A stretch of 64,000 bases of DNA, taken from contig JALHNB010000008.1 of the NCBI GenBank assembly GCA_022843745.1, positions 86,008 to 150,007 of the forward strand. The letters are read 5' to 3'. Made by a program: the position numbers and the translations under genes. A model generated the notes under the pieces. That model saw nothing but the letters and a program-made list of their open reading frames with translations, was not told where the DNA came from and did not search any database. The stretch comes from Anaerolineae bacterium (GTDB lineage Bacteria; Chloroflexota; Anaerolineae; Aggregatilineales; Phototrophicaceae). Each line of letters begins with the position of its first letter. The stretch's first letter is position 1. This document shows positions 10,418 to 20,837 of the stretch, piece after piece.

Positions 10418-10656
10418 CAGTTCCTGGGAAAATCATCAGCACAAGCGGAGAGGACGCATTCGAGCGAACCGGCAGGGTCAATTTTGGCGGTGTCGTCAAG
10501 GAAGTGAGTCTGGCGTATGTTCCCGAAGCGCAGGTTGGTGATTACGTTATCGTGCATGTCGGTTTCGCCCTCAGCATAGTGGACGAAGCTGAAGCATCAA
10601 GGGTCTTTGAATATTTGGAGCAAATGGGCGAATTGGGAGAGCTGCAAAATGAGTGA
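10408..10656 (+). CDS. hypC: Hydrogenase assembly chaperone HypC/HupF
   Basis: Small chaperone, 82 residues, that carries the Fe(CN)2CO unit with HypD and delivers it to HoxH. The start MCLAVPGKI has the essential second-position cysteine, which also supports ATG 10408. It overlaps the end of hypF by ten bases and the start of the PFOR gene by eight. The hypD and hypE genes, normally directly downstream, are about 4.6 kb away, past PFOR and a DHOD-like gene. Confidence 0.94.
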   Translation: MCLAVPGKIISTSGEDAFERTGRVNFGGVVKEVSLAYVPEAQVGDYVIVHVGFALSIVDEAEASRVFEYLEQMGELGELQNE

Positions 10657-13600
10657 ACGAGTCGTAACGACGATAGATGGTAACGAAGCGGTAGCCCGCG
10701 TCGCCTATAAACTGAACGAGGTGATTGCGTTATATCCGATCACACCTTCAACGCCGATGGGCGAATGGTCAGACGAATGGGCAGCCGGTGGGAAACCTAA
10801 TTTATGGGGAACGGTTCCGCAGGTGGTCGAGATGCAGAGCGAAGGCGGTGCTGCCGGGGCAATTCACGGCGCGCTTCAGGCCGGGGCGCTGGCGACCACC
10901 TTTACAGCGTCGCAGGGTTTACTGTTGATGATCCCCAATATGTACAAAATTGCGGGTGAATTAACATCAGCGGTATTCCACATCGCCGCGCGTTCTCTGG
11001 CGGCGCAGGGGCTTTCGATTTTTGGCGATCACAGCGATGTGATGGCTACGCGGGCGACAGGTTGGGCAATGCTGGCCTCAACTTCTGTCCAGGAAGCGCA
11101 TGATTTTGCCCTCATCTCTCAAGTGGCGACGCTTGAATCACGAGTGCCATTTTTGCATTTCTTTGACGGCTTCCGCACCTCGCACGAAGTCGTCAAAATG
11201 GAACTACTGACCGATGACGACTTACGTGCGATGATCCCTTACGACAAAATTCTGGAACACCGCGCTCGTGCACTCTCCCCCGACCACCCGGTCATGCGCG
11301 GTACAGCGCAAAATCCCGATGTCTATTTCCAGGCGCGTGAGACGGTCAATCCGTATTATGCTGTCACCCCTGGTATCGTGCAGAAAGCGATGAACACCTT
11401 TGCCGAACTCACCGGACGCCAGTATCGCCTGTTCGATTATCACGGCGCACCAGATGCCGAGCGCGTCATTGTCATGATGGGTTCGGGCTGCGAGGCGGCT
11501 CATGAAACCGTCGATTTCCTGACCGCGCAGGGCGAAAAAGTCGGCCTGCTCAAAGTGCGACTATACCGTCCCTTCGATATGGTTGGTTTTGCCGAGGCGC
11601 TGCCGCAAACCGTTAAGGCGATTGCCGTACTGGACCGCACCAAAGAGCCGGGAAGCACGGGCGACCCTCTCTATCTCGACTGCGTGACGGCACTCTATGA
11701 AGAATGGCGACACGGGCTGATTCCGGGTGTTGTCGGCGGACGTTACGGCCTCTCCTCAAAGGAGTTTACGCCGTCAATGGTAAAGGCCATTTTCGATAAC
11801 TTGATCGAGCCGAAACCCAGGAATCATTTCACTATCGGCATTCTGGACGATGTAAGCCACAGCAGCCTGGACTATGACCCGGAATTTTCGATTGAGCCGG
11901 ACTCGGTGGTACGCGCGGTATTTTACGGTCTAGGCGCGGACGGCACTGTCGGCGCGAACAAAAACTCGATCAAGATCATTGGCGAGAATACCGACAATTA
12001 CGCACAGGGTTATTTCGTCTACGACTCGAAAAAATCCGGCACGATGACGGTTTCGCATCTGCGTTTCGGCGCGAACCCCATCCGTTCGAATTATCTCATC
12101 ACTAAAGCGAGTTTTGTCGCCTGTCATCAGCCAGGATTTCTGGAACGCCACGATATGCTCAAGGACAGTGTACCGGGTGGCGTTTTCCTGTTGAACTCGC
12201 CCTATGGCCCGGATGAAGTCTGGGATACTCTGCCGCAGCCAATTCAGGAACAGATTATCGCCAAGAAGCTGAAATTCTATGTGATCGACGCGCTGAAAAT
12301 CGCCCAGCAAGCGGGTATGAAGGGGCGCATCAATACGGTTATGCAGGTCTGCTTCTTTGCAATTTCCGGTGTGCTGCCACGCGAGGAAGCGATTACGGCC
12401 ATCAAGCATTCCATCGAGAAGACGTATGGGAAGAAGGGCGAAGAAATCGTCGAGATGAACCTGAACGCGGTTGACCGCACGCTGGACAACCTGTTTGAGG
12501 TCAAAGTGCCTGCGAAAATCAGCAGCCATGTGCAATTCATTTCTCCTGTCGCGGCAGAAGCGCCGGATTTTGTACGCAACGTGCTGGGCGAGATGATCGC
12601 TCGGCGTGGTGATCTGCTCCCTGTCAGCGCCCTTCCGGTAGACGGCACGTATCCAACGGGTTCGGCGCAGTGGGAAAAACGGAATATCGCGACGGAAATC
12701 CCGGTCTGGGACTCCAATATCTGTATCCAATGCGGCAAGTGCGCGATGGTCTGCCCACATGCGGTTATCCGCATCAAAGCCTATGAACCCGCCCTGCTCG
12801 AAGGCGCACCGGAGACTTTTAAAGCGATAGACGCGCGTGACACCGAATGGGATGGCCTGAAGTACACAATTCAGGTGTCGCCGGAAGACTGCACAGGCTG
12901 CGGTATTTGTGTCGATGTCTGCCCAGTCAAGAACAAGTCAGCAGCAAATCTGAAGGCCATCAATATGCAACCGCAGCCGCCGATCCGCGAAGCCGAGCGC
13001 GACAACTGGAATTACTTCGTGAATATTCCAGAGCTTGACCGCCGCAATATCAAAATCAGCAGCATTCGCCAACAGCAGGTGCAGCAGCCGTTGTTCGAAT
13101 TTTCTGGCGCTTGCTCCGGCTGCGGTGAGACTCCCTATCTGAAGCTGGTCTCACAGCTTTTCGGTGATCGCTCGGTAATCGCTAACGCGACGGGCTGCTC
13201 GTCGATTTATGGCGGCAACCTGCCGACGACGCCCTGGGCAAAAAATACTGAGGGACGTGGGCCAGCCTGGTCGAATTCACTGTTTGAAGATAACGCGGAA
13301 TTCGGGTTGGGTATGCGGGTCGCTCTCGATAAGCAGGCTGAGATGGCTTTCGAACTGGTTCAGCAGCTATCCGCCGAAATCGGCAGCGAGCTTGCCACAA
13401 GCCTGCTCAATGCTGACCAATCAGACGAGGCGGGCATTCACGATCAACGTGAACGTGTCGCCGTCCTGAAAGACAAGCTGGCAGGAGCGAAATCGGAAGA
13501 ATCACGGCGTTTGCTGACATTAGCTGATGCGCTGGTCAAGAAAGATGTATGGATTATCGGCGGTGACGGCTGGGCCTATGACATCGGTTTTGGCGGCCTC

Positions 13601-14221
13601 GACCATGTGCTGGCGAGTGGGCGTAATGTCAATATTCTCGTGGTGGATACGGAAGTTTATTCCAATACGGGCGGCCAGATGTCGAAGTCCACACCACGCG
13701 CAGCTGTCGCCAAATTCGCGGCAGGCGGCAAACCATCAGGCAAGAAAGATTTGGGTCTCATCGCCATGAGCTACGGCAATGTCTACGTGGCACGGGTTGC
13801 GATGGGCGCGAAAGATGAACAAACCCTGCGCGCTTTCATCGAAGCGGAAGCTTACGATGGCCCATCGCTGATTATCGCCTATAGCCACTGTGTCATGCAC
13901 GGGATTGATATGAGCAAAGGAATGCGAAACCAGAAGGCCGCCGTTGACTCCGGTCAGTGGCCGCTGTACCGCTATAACCCGGATCGTGCCGAGCAGGGTG
14001 AAAATCCCATGTCCCTGGACTCGCGTGCGCCAAAAATTCCGGTCAAGGACTACCTGCATATGGAAACGCGCTTCAAGATGCTCGAACTCAGTAAACCGGA
14101 AACGGCAAAAATTCTGTTCGCGGCAGCACAAACGGATGTCAATGAACGTTGGGCGCTCTATGAATATCTGGCATCACGTCCACCGCAAATGACGAATGGG
14201 CATAACGGAGGCAAATCGTGA
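10649..14221 (+). CDS. nifJ: Pyruvate:ferredoxin (flavodoxin) oxidoreductase, single-chain
   Basis: Converts pyruvate and CoA to acetyl-CoA and CO2 while reducing ferredoxin or flavodoxin; 1190 residues, the length of fused one-chain enzymes. The N-terminal pyruvate-binding domain has [12 protein letters not shown] near residue 30. Two ferredoxin motifs, [13 protein letters not shown] near 690 and [12 protein letters not shown] near 748, lead to the C-terminal TPP domain ([11 protein letters not shown] near 830, [12 protein letters not shown] near 970, [11 protein letters not shown] near 1003). The start is ATG 10649, with GGGAGAG 11 bases upstream, inside the end of hypC. The stop forms GTGA with a duplicated start region. 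Its place inside the hyp genes suggests coupling of pyruvate oxidation to the hydrogenase. Confidence 0.95.
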   Translation: MSERVVTTIDGNEAVARVAYKLNEVIALYPITPSTPMGEWSDEWAAGGKPNLWGTVPQVVEMQSEGGAAGAIHGALQAGALATTFTASQGLLLMIPNMYKIAGELTSAVFHIAARSLAAQGLSIFGDHSDVMATRATGWAMLASTSVQEAHDFALISQVATLESRVPFLHFFDGFRTSHEVVKMELLTDDDLRAMIPYDKILEHRARALSPDHPVMRGTAQNPDVYFQARETVNPYYAVTPGIVQKAMNTFAELTGRQYRLFDYHGAPDAERVIVMMGSGCEAAHETVDFLTAQGEKVGLLKVRLYRPFDMVGFAEALPQTVKAIAVLDRTKEPGSTGDPLYLDCVTALYEEWRHGLIPGVVGGRYGLSSKEFTPSMVKAIFDNLIEPKPRNHFTIGILDDVSHSSLDYDPEFSIEPDSVVRAVFYGLGADGTVGANKNSIKIIGENTDNYAQGYFVYDSKKSGTMTVSHLRFGANPIRSNYLITKASFVACHQPGFLERHDMLKDSVPGGVFLLNSPYGPDEVWDTLPQPIQEQIIAKKLKFYVIDALKIAQQAGMKGRINTVMQVCFFAISGVLPREEAITAIKHSIEKTYGKKGEEIVEMNLNAVDRTLDNLFEVKVPAKISSHVQFISPVAAEAPDFVRNVLGEMIARRGDLLPVSALPVDGTYPTGSAQWEKRNIATEIPVWDSNICIQCGKCAMVCPHAVIRIKAYEPALLEGAPETFKAIDARDTEWDGLKYTIQVSPEDCTGCGICVDVCPVKNKSAANLKAINMQPQPPIREAERDNWNYFVNIPELDRRNIKISSIRQQQVQQPLFEFSGACSGCGETPYLKLVSQLFGDRSVIANATGCSSIYGGNLPTTPWAKNTEGRGPAWSNSLFEDNAEFGLGMRVALDKQAEMAFELVQQLSAEIGSELATSLLNADQSDEAGIHDQRERVAVLKDKLAGAKSEESRRLLTLADALVKKDVWIIGGDGWAYDIGFGGLDHVLASGRNVNILVVDTEVYSNTGGQMSKSTPRAAVAKFAAGGKPSGKKDLGLIAMSYGNVYVARVAMGAKDEQTLRAFIEAEAYDGPSLIIAYSHCVMHGIDMSKGMRNQKAAVDSGQWPLYRYNPDRAEQGENPMSLDSRAPKIPVKDYLHMETRFKMLELSKPETAKILFAAAQTDVNERWALYEYLASRPPQMTNGHNGGKS

Positions 14222-14262
14222 ATCTCACCACAACCTGCCACGGAGGCAAATCGTGAATCTCA
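14206..14262 (+). repeat. Near-tandem duplication of a ribosome site and GTG start
   Basis: The 22-bp segment at 14206-14227 (CGGAGGCAAATCGTGAATCT plus CA) recurs exactly at 14241-14262, offset 35 bp. Each copy has GGAGG and a GTG. The first GTG (14218) reads 12 codons to a TGA at 14254-14256 that overlaps the second GTG (14253). The second GTG begins the DHOD-like frame. Confidence 0.9.
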
Positions 14263-15251
14263 GTACAAACTATCTTGGAATGACCTTACGTTCGCCGCTG
14301 GTGGCCTCTGCGTCGCCGCTGTCTGAAAGCCTTGACAACATCCGACACATGGAAGATGCCGGGGCGGGAGCAGTGGTTCTGTTCTCATTGTTCGAGGAAC
14401 AAATCCGCCACGAACGCGAGGCACTCTACCATTATATGACGCATGGCAGCGAGACCTTTGCCGAGGCGCTCACCTATTTCCCAGAGCCATCGACCTATCA
14501 CGCTGGCCCTGAGCAATATCTGGAACTGATTCGCAAAGCCAAAGAGTCGGTTCAGATTCCGATCATTGCCAGCCTGAACGGGTCTTCTATCGGCGGCTGG
14601 ACGAAATTTGCCCACAAAATGCAGGAAGCTGGGGCGGATGCGCTGGAATGAAACAACTATTACATCCCCACCGATGTCAACCTGAGTGGTCATGAAGTCG
14701 AGCAGACCTATATTGAAATCGTGAAAGCGGTGAAAAAAGCGATTTCAATCCCGGTTGCCGTCAAACTCAGCCCCTATTTCAGCAATATGGCGAACATGGC
14801 GAAGCAGCTTGATGACGCCGGGGCAAACGCGCTGGTGCTGTTCAACCGCTTCTACCAGCCGGATATTGACCTGGAAACGCTCGACGTGAGGCCGAATGTC
14901 ATTCTCAGTACGCCCCAGGCTTTGCGACTGCCGTTGACGTGGATTGGCATACTCTACAGGCGAATCCAGGCCGATTTGGCGGCGACCAGCGGCATCCATT
15001 CCGGTGAGGATGCCGTCAAAGTGATCCTGGCGGGCGCGAACGTATCCATGATGACATCCGCACTGCTCAAGAATGGTATTGAGCATCTGCGTTTCGTCGA
15101 GAAAGAGTTACGAGCGTGGATGGAAGTGCATGAATACGAATCGGTGTCGCAGATGCGCGGCAGTGTGAGCCAGATTCACGCCGAAGACCCATCGGCCTTC
15201 GAGCGTGCTCAATATATGCGGGCGCTGACAACCTACAGACCGACTCTGTGA
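14253..15251 (+). pseudogene. Dihydroorotate-dehydrogenase-like flavoprotein, interrupted by in-frame TGA
   Basis: The frame from GTG 14253 to 15251 encodes one DHOD-like TIM-barrel protein of 332 codons, except that codon 133 is TGA (14649-14651). Both sides are in the same frame and read as one protein. Before the stop are [21 protein letters not shown] and a [10 protein letters not shown] segment; after it come NNYYIPTDVNLSGHE, VKLSPYFSNM and NALVLFNRF. Around the stop the text ALE-stop-NNYY matches a DHOD-family ELN-type strand, so TGA most simply replaces Leu (one base from TTA). This DHOD-like family often sits beside PFOR; its real substrate is unclear. An ATG at 14721 could restart, but would give only the second half. 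A true nonsense mutation, a sequencing error or readthrough are all possible. Confidence 0.75.
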
Positions 15252-15273
15252 TGCGCCGTCACGAGGCTGCTTC

Positions 15274-16383
15274 ATGAAATATATCGACGAATACCGGGAC
15301 GCCAAAGCCGCGAAAAAATATGCCGCACTGATCGCACACCTCGTCACCCAACCCTGGACTCTGATGGAGGTGTGCGGTGGACAGACCCACGCAATCGTCA
15401 AATACGGCGTGGATGAATTGCTGCCGGAAAGTATTACCCTGCTCCATGGGCCGGGCTGCCCGGTATGTGTGACACCTGTCGAACTCATCGATAAAGCTGT
15501 CGAGATTTCCTCGCGACCCGATGTGATTTTCACGTCCTTTGGGGATATGCTGCGCGTACCGGGTACAAGGGGCGATCTGCTATCCTCAAAGGCGGCTGGC
15601 GGCGATGTGCGTATGGTCTATTCGCCACTGGACGCGCTGAAGATCGCGCAGGAAAATCCGCATAAGCAAGTCGTCTTTTTCGCTGTCGGTTTCGAAACCA
15701 CTGCTCCAGCTAACGCGATGGCTGTACATCAGGCCAGGCAGCGTCAGATCGAAAATTTCTCGATACTCGTATCACACGTCCTTGTTCCGCCCGCCATCGA
15801 AGCCATCCTGTCATCGCCTGGAAATCGGGTACAGGGCTTCCTGGCGGCGGGACATGTGTGTGCGGTAGTCGGTTACACGGAATACGAACCGCTGGCGAAA
15901 AAATATCAAGTGCCCTTCGTAGTCACGGGATTTGAGCCTGTAGATATTTTGCAGGGCATTTACATGGTCGTGAAGCAGCTTGAGGAAGGCCGCGCGGAAG
16001 TCGAGAATCAATATGCCCGCTGCGTTCGGCGCGAAGGCAACCTGCCTGCCCAACAACTCGTGCATGATGTGTTCACGATTGTGCCGCGTAAATGGCGCGG
16101 GATCGGCCAGATTCCACAAAGCGGCCTGGGGCTGCGGGAGGAATATGCGCGATTTGATGCCGAAAAACGCTTCGGCCTCACCGATTACGGCGTGGAGGAA
16201 AGCTCGGCTTGCATCAGCGGTCAGGTTTTGCAGGGCATGAAAAAACCGCATGAGTGTCCCGCTTTTGGGAAACTATGTACGCCTGAGCATCCGCTTGGTG
16301 CGACAATGGTTTCCACAGAGGGAGCGTGCGCTGCCTACTATCGCTACCGTCGCCCGGTTGAACAGCCACTTATCACCTTATAG
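15274..16383 (+). CDS. hypD: Hydrogenase formation protein HypD
   Basis: Iron-sulfur protein that, with HypC, builds the Fe(CN)2CO unit; 369 residues. Family motifs are intact: [10 protein letters not shown] near residue 30, [13 protein letters not shown] near 55-67, GFETTAP near 145 and a C-terminal set with [19 protein letters not shown] and [12 protein letters not shown] that supplies the [4Fe-4S] cysteines. The ATG at 15274 starts MKYIDEYRD. It follows the DHOD-like frame by 22 bases and precedes hypE. The end of the gene lies in a short duplicated segment. Confidence 0.95.
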   Translation: MKYIDEYRDAKAAKKYAALIAHLVTQPWTLMEVCGGQTHAIVKYGVDELLPESITLLHGPGCPVCVTPVELIDKAVEISSRPDVIFTSFGDMLRVPGTRGDLLSSKAAGGDVRMVYSPLDALKIAQENPHKQVVFFAVGFETTAPANAMAVHQARQRQIENFSILVSHVLVPPAIEAILSSPGNRVQGFLAAGHVCAVVGYTEYEPLAKKYQVPFVVTGFEPVDILQGIYMVVKQLEEGRAEVENQYARCVRREGNLPAQQLVHDVFTIVPRKWRGIGQIPQSGLGLREEYARFDAEKRFGLTDYGVEESSACISGQVLQGMKKPHECPAFGKLCTPEHPLGATMVSTEGACAAYYRYRRPVEQPLITL

Positions 16384-16424
16384 GAAGTCACTTAACTTAT
16401 AGGAAGTCGCTTATCACCTTATAG
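16369..16424 (+). repeat. Short duplications at the hypD stop and hypD-hypE spacer
   Basis: CTTATAGGAAGTCACTTA at 16377-16394 recurs at 16396-16413 with one mismatch, and CTTATCACCTTATAG at 16369-16383 (including the hypD stop) recurs exactly at 16410-16424. The spacer is therefore built from copies of the last codons of hypD. It looks like slippage-type local duplication. Confidence 0.85.
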
Positions 16425-16432
16425 CCGGAGAT

Positions 16433-17524
16433 ATGGATATGAGCAGCATGAACGGTTCAAATATCTCACTCAGCACCCAGCAATCAACGTCCGATACAGA
16501 CTTTACACTCGCCTGCCCTATACCGATTTCCGACTATCCTATTGTCCTGATGGCACACGGCAGCGGCGGCAAGTTGATGCACGGCCTGCTGGAAAAATTG
16601 GTACTGCCCACGTTTAGCAATCCACTTCTGGAAACTCGTCATGACGGCGCGGTTTTTTCAGCCGGAAACGCGAAGCTGGCGTTCAGCACCGATTCGTATG
16701 TGGTGCATCCCCTGTTTTTTCCAGGTGGCGACATCGGCACATTAGCCGTCAACGGTACGGTGAACGATCTGGCGATGTGCGGCGCGAAGCCGCTGTATTT
16801 GAGCGCCGGATTCATCCTCGAAGAAGGCTTGCCGATGGATACGCTCTGGCGTGTGATTCAATCCATGCAGCGCGCGGCGGAAGCAGCAGGTGTCCAGATC
16901 GTCACGGGCGACACCAAAGTCGTTGACAGAGGCAAAGGCGATGGCATTTTCATTAACACTGCTGGCGTTGGGGTGATCGAACATAACCTGACGATTGCGC
17001 CTTCCAGTGTGCGCCCCGGCGATGCGGTTTTGCTCAACGGTGACATCGGACGGCATGGCATGGCAATTATGGCGGTGCGTGAAGGGTTGGCATTTGAAAG
17101 CGAGATTGAAAGCGACTGCGCCCCTCTCGCCTCCAGTGTTTTAAGACTTCTCGACGCGGGAATCGAAATCCACTGTCTGCGCGACCTGACTCGTGGCGGC
17201 CTTGCAAGCGGCCTCGTCGAGATCGCAGAAAGCGCCGGTCTGCATATCCAGATTGATGAAACCGCGATTCCGATTATTGAAGATGTGCGCGGTGCATGTG
17301 AAATTCTCGGCCTCGACCCGCTGTATGTCGCCAACGAGGGGCGTTTTGTCGCCTTTGTCCCGGCTGACCAGGCCGATCACGCAAGAGTAATCATGGGCGA
17401 TGATGCTCGATTGATTGGCACTGTTCAGGACAATTCTTCGAATCTCGTCACCATGCGAAGTGCTATCGGTGCCAACCGCATTGTCGATATGCTCAGCGGC
17501 GACCAGCTTCCGCGTATCTGCTGA
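16433..17524 (+). CDS. hypE: Hydrogenase maturation factor HypE
   Basis: HypE dehydrates the carbamoyl group on its C-terminal cysteine to a thiocyanate, using ATP, and supplies the cyanide ligands; 363 residues. Marks are [13 protein letters not shown] near residue 37, the AIR-synthase-like fold ([42 protein letters not shown]) and the essential C-terminus PRIC. The ATG at 16433 or 16439 could be used; GGAG at 16427-16430 precedes both. It is the last gene of the hox-hyp run. HypA and HypB, which insert nickel, are not in the window. Confidence 0.95.
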   Translation: MDMSSMNGSNISLSTQQSTSDTDFTLACPIPISDYPIVLMAHGSGGKLMHGLLEKLVLPTFSNPLLETRHDGAVFSAGNAKLAFSTDSYVVHPLFFPGGDIGTLAVNGTVNDLAMCGAKPLYLSAGFILEEGLPMDTLWRVIQSMQRAAEAAGVQIVTGDTKVVDRGKGDGIFINTAGVGVIEHNLTIAPSSVRPGDAVLLNGDIGRHGMAIMAVREGLAFESEIESDCAPLASSVLRLLDAGIEIHCLRDLTRGGLASGLVEIAESAGLHIQIDETAIPIIEDVRGACEILGLDPLYVANEGRFVAFVPADQADHARVIMGDDARLIGTVQDNSSNLVTMRSAIGANRIVDMLSGDQLPRIC

Positions 17525-17784
17525 TCGCGGATATTTTTGCTCTCGAATCTGCTAAACACAAATACGCTTGACCTCTATCCATTAAATGCAGAGGTGCTTG
17601 CCTTCTGTTCGGTTTCGAGCCATTGGTTTGCCTGTTTATTCCCACGAATTATTGTCTCTGTCCCCACGAATTGTTATCCCTGTCATCTCAGAACAGGCCT
17701 AATGTCATACAAATCTTCGCTGCGTTCGCAGGACAATAAGGATAACGTTTTTCAACCAAAGCACATTTTATGGAGTGTAAAACA
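17525..17784. other. Spacer upstream of ppdK with a 22-bp tandem repeat
   Basis: This 260-bp stretch separates hypE from ppdK. Two direct 22-bp units lie at 17641-17662 and 17663-17684 (each starting CCCACGAATT, three mismatches). No clear terminator for the hox-hyp run is visible. A promoter for ppdK is expected here but I cannot place -35/-10 boxes with confidence. Confidence 0.6.
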
Positions 17785-20571
17785 ATGGTCACTACTACAA
17801 AACCAGCTCCAGTCAAAAAGCAAACTGACGGACGCAAAACCACCTTGTCTCAAAAGCGATGGGTCTATTTATTTGACCAGATCGAACAGGCCGAACAAGA
17901 GGTTGGCGGCTCATGGGATAAAGTGCGAGCGCTCCTGGGCGGTAAAGGCTCTGGGCTGGGCGATATGACCCGCGCGGGTGTTCCTGTTCCTCCTGGTTTC
18001 ACCATTACCACCCAGGCATGTAATGCCTACCTTGCCGAAGGCGGTCAATTCCCGGCAGGTTTGTGGGATGAAGTTCTGGATGCAATCCAGGCGACAGAGG
18101 CGAAAACTGGCAAGAAATTTGGGGATGCAACGAATCCGCTTCTGGTATCCGTGCGCTCTGGCGCAAAATTCTCGATGCCTGGCATGATGGACACCGTGCT
18201 CAACCTGGGTATGAGCGATGCTGTCGCGGAAAGCATGGTTTCGCTCACAGGTGATGCGCGCTTTGTCTATGATGCTTATCGCCGCCTGGTACAGATGTTT
18301 GGCTCGGTGGTCATGAATATGCCAGATGAGGTTTTTGAAGATTACCTCACCGAGGTGAAGAAAAATCGCGGCGTGAAATCCGATGTTGATCTGAACGCCG
18401 AAGACTGGATGAAGATTACCAAGGAATTCAAGCGCTTCTATCGTGAGCATGTGGGCGAGGACTTCCCTCACGACCCGCTCAAACAACTCGAACGTGCGAT
18501 CCAGGCCGTTTTCAAATCATGGAACGGCAAACGTGCATTTGACTACCGCAACGCGGCAGGTATCGCGCACGACCTTGGAACGGCTGTAAATATTCAGACG
18601 ATGGTTTTCGGCAACATGGGAGCCAATTCCGGCACAGGTGTCGCCTTTACACGTAACCCATCAACCGGCGAAAAGAAATTGTTCGGCGATTATCTGATGA
18701 ACGCGCAGGGCGAAGATGTGGTTGCTGGCATCCGCACCCCCATTCCGATTGCTGAGTTGGAACGCGAGAACACGAAAGTTTTCGCCCAATTTGTAGAAGT
18801 GAACCGCAAGCTGGAAAAACACTACCGCGAAATGCAGGATGTTGAATTCACGATTGAAAACGGCAAGCTGTGGATGCTGCAAACCCGTGACGGCAAACGT
18901 ACTGCCCGCGCAGCCGTCCGTATCGCCGTCGAGATGGTTGAAGAAGGGGTCATCACCAAACAGGAAGCTGTACTTCGCATTTCGCCATCACAGGTACTAC
19001 AACTCCTCCATCCTCAGTTTGACCAGGATGAAAAGTTACGCGCCGAAAAAGCAGATCGCCTGATCGCCAAAGGTGTTAATGCCTCCCCTGGCGCAGCCGT
19101 CGGCACAGTGGCATTTGATGCGGATGTCGCCGAAAAGTGGGGCAAGGCTGGCAAATCCGTCATTATGGTGCGGCCTGAAACCAAGCCGGACGACGTACAC
19201 GGCATGTTGGCCTCGAAAGGTATTCTCACCAGTCGGGGCGGCGCGACCAGCCATGCGGCAGTTGTGGCGCGTCAGTTTGGTGTCCCATGCGTTTGCGGTG
19301 CAGAATCGCTCGATATTGATGTCCGCGCCCGTGTGTTAAAAGTTGGAAAGTTCGAAGTGCACGAAGGTGAAACCCTTTCCATAGATGGTGGCACAGGCGA
19401 AGTGTTTATCGGCGAGATTAAGCGCATTGATCCGGATTTCGGACGTGAAAATTATTTGCGCAAACTTCTCGGCTGGGCAGACAGCTTCCGCCGTCTGGGT
19501 ATCTACGCCAATGCCGATTACCCTAATGATGCCCGTCGCGCCCGTGATTATGGTGCGGAGGGTGTCGGTCTTTGTCGCACGGAGCATATGTTCTTCCAGG
19601 AAGAACGCTTGCCCATCGTTCAGGCCATGATTCTTTCCGAGCCAAACAGTGACGAAGAAAAACGGAATCTCCATAAGCTTCAGCAGTTCCAGCACGACGA
19701 TTTTTATGGCATCTTCAAGGCAATGGATGGGCAGCCCGTCATTATCCGCTTGCTCGACCCCCCACTGCACGAATTCATGCCTGCGCATGAACAATTGGCA
19801 CTGCGGGCCGCTGGCCTCCGCCTGATGGGTGATCGTCCCAATGAGCTTCAGCGTGTTGAAGAACTGATGACGGCAGTCGAAGGATTGCAGGAATTCAACC
19901 CGATGCTCGGTCTGCGTGGCAGCCGACTTGGGATTATGCGCCCCGGCATCAGCGAGATGCAGGTGCGGGCGCTGTTTGAGGCCGCCTGTCAGTTAACGCA
20001 AGAGGGAGTCAAAGTAAATCCTGAAATCATGGTCGCGGTGACCAACCACGCCAATGAAGTGAAATTCCTGCGTGAACTGATTGATCGCGTTGGGAAAGAA
20101 GTCATGGAGCAAGCGCACGTTGTAATCGACTACAAAGTCGGGACGATGATCGAACTGCCCCGCGCTGCCATTATCGCCGATCAGATGGCGGAATACTCGG
20201 AATTTTTCTCGTTCGGCACGAATGACCTTACCCAGACGACGTTCGGGATCAGCCGAGACGACGCCGAAGGCAAATTCCTGCTGTACTACGTCGAAAACGG
20301 CTTGCTGCCGGAGAACCCATTCCAGGTACTGGATGAAGACGGGGTAGGCTTCCTGATTAAAATGGCAGTCGAGAAAGGACGCAAAGCCCGTCCCGAACTG
20401 GAAGTTGGTATCTGCGGTGAACACGGTGGTGACCCCAAGAGCATCGCGTTCTGCCATAATGCAGGTCTGGATTATGTAAGCTGCTCACCATTCCGCGTCC
20501 CCGTCGCTCGTTTGGCCGCGGCACACGCCGCACTGAAGGAGCAAGGAGTAAAAGTCAAAGAAGATAAATAA
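17785..20571 (+). CDS. ppdK: Pyruvate, phosphate dikinase
   Basis: Interconverts pyruvate, ATP and Pi with PEP, AMP and PPi; 928 residues. The N-terminal ATP-binding domain has GGKGSGLGDMTRAG and RSGAKFSMPGMMDTVLNLG, the swivelling domain has the phosphohistidine motif GGATSHAAVVAR near residue 490, and the C-terminal PEP/pyruvate barrel has GTNDLTQTTFG near 810 and GICGEHGGDP near 870. ATG 17785 is preferred because GGAGTG at 17772-17777 precedes it; the in-frame ATG at 17770 has no ribosome site. A hairpin terminator follows about 90 bases after the stop. With the adjacent PFOR it could direct pyruvate to PEP or the reverse. Confidence 0.94.
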   Translation: MVTTTKPAPVKKQTDGRKTTLSQKRWVYLFDQIEQAEQEVGGSWDKVRALLGGKGSGLGDMTRAGVPVPPGFTITTQACNAYLAEGGQFPAGLWDEVLDAIQATEAKTGKKFGDATNPLLVSVRSGAKFSMPGMMDTVLNLGMSDAVAESMVSLTGDARFVYDAYRRLVQMFGSVVMNMPDEVFEDYLTEVKKNRGVKSDVDLNAEDWMKITKEFKRFYREHVGEDFPHDPLKQLERAIQAVFKSWNGKRAFDYRNAAGIAHDLGTAVNIQTMVFGNMGANSGTGVAFTRNPSTGEKKLFGDYLMNAQGEDVVAGIRTPIPIAELERENTKVFAQFVEVNRKLEKHYREMQDVEFTIENGKLWMLQTRDGKRTARAAVRIAVEMVEEGVITKQEAVLRISPSQVLQLLHPQFDQDEKLRAEKADRLIAKGVNASPGAAVGTVAFDADVAEKWGKAGKSVIMVRPETKPDDVHGMLASKGILTSRGGATSHAAVVARQFGVPCVCGAESLDIDVRARVLKVGKFEVHEGETLSIDGGTGEVFIGEIKRIDPDFGRENYLRKLLGWADSFRRLGIYANADYPNDARRARDYGAEGVGLCRTEHMFFQEERLPIVQAMILSEPNSDEEKRNLHKLQQFQHDDFYGIFKAMDGQPVIIRLLDPPLHEFMPAHEQLALRAAGLRLMGDRPNELQRVEELMTAVEGLQEFNPMLGLRGSRLGIMRPGISEMQVRALFEAACQLTQEGVKVNPEIMVAVTNHANEVKFLRELIDRVGKEVMEQAHVVIDYKVGTMIELPRAAIIADQMAEYSEFFSFGTNDLTQTTFGISRDDAEGKFLLYYVENGLLPENPFQVLDEDGVGFLIKMAVEKGRKARPELEVGICGEHGGDPKSIAFCHNAGLDYVSCSPFRVPVARLAAAHAALKEQGVKVKEDK

Positions 20572-20663
20572 CCCATCACAAATAATTCGCTAAAACGTGA
20601 GATCACGACGTGATGGATTTTCACGACGTGGGATGACACTATCAGAATCAGATTTTATCGAAT

Positions 20664-20690
20664 AAGGGCGTTCAGGCGAGCGCCCTTTTC
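20664..20690 (+). terminator. Rho-independent terminator after ppdK
   Basis: AAGGGCG (20664-20670), a ten-base loop, then CGCCCTT (20681-20687) followed by TT. The 7-bp stem is GC-rich but the T-run is short, so efficiency is uncertain. Confidence 0.6.
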
Positions 20691-20837
20691 GAATCCACTG
20701 TTCAGAAGCCTTATACCGGCTCGTTCGCACAGATAGTGCTGATTACGCAAACGAACCTCACTTTAGGCTTTCGAGAAGGCTTCATCGAGGCAAAATCACT
20801 ATCTGGCTTGTGAGCGAATTCTTTACGCCTGTTTAAT

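Noticed and set aside
14649-14651. TGA as a selenocysteine codon in the DHOD-like gene
   Set aside because: The family has Leu, not Cys, at this position, and I saw no convincing SECIS-like hairpin just after the codon by eye.
17641-17684. Direct repeats as a CRISPR array
   Set aside because: Two units only, without spacers of constant length or cas genes; better seen as local tandem duplication.
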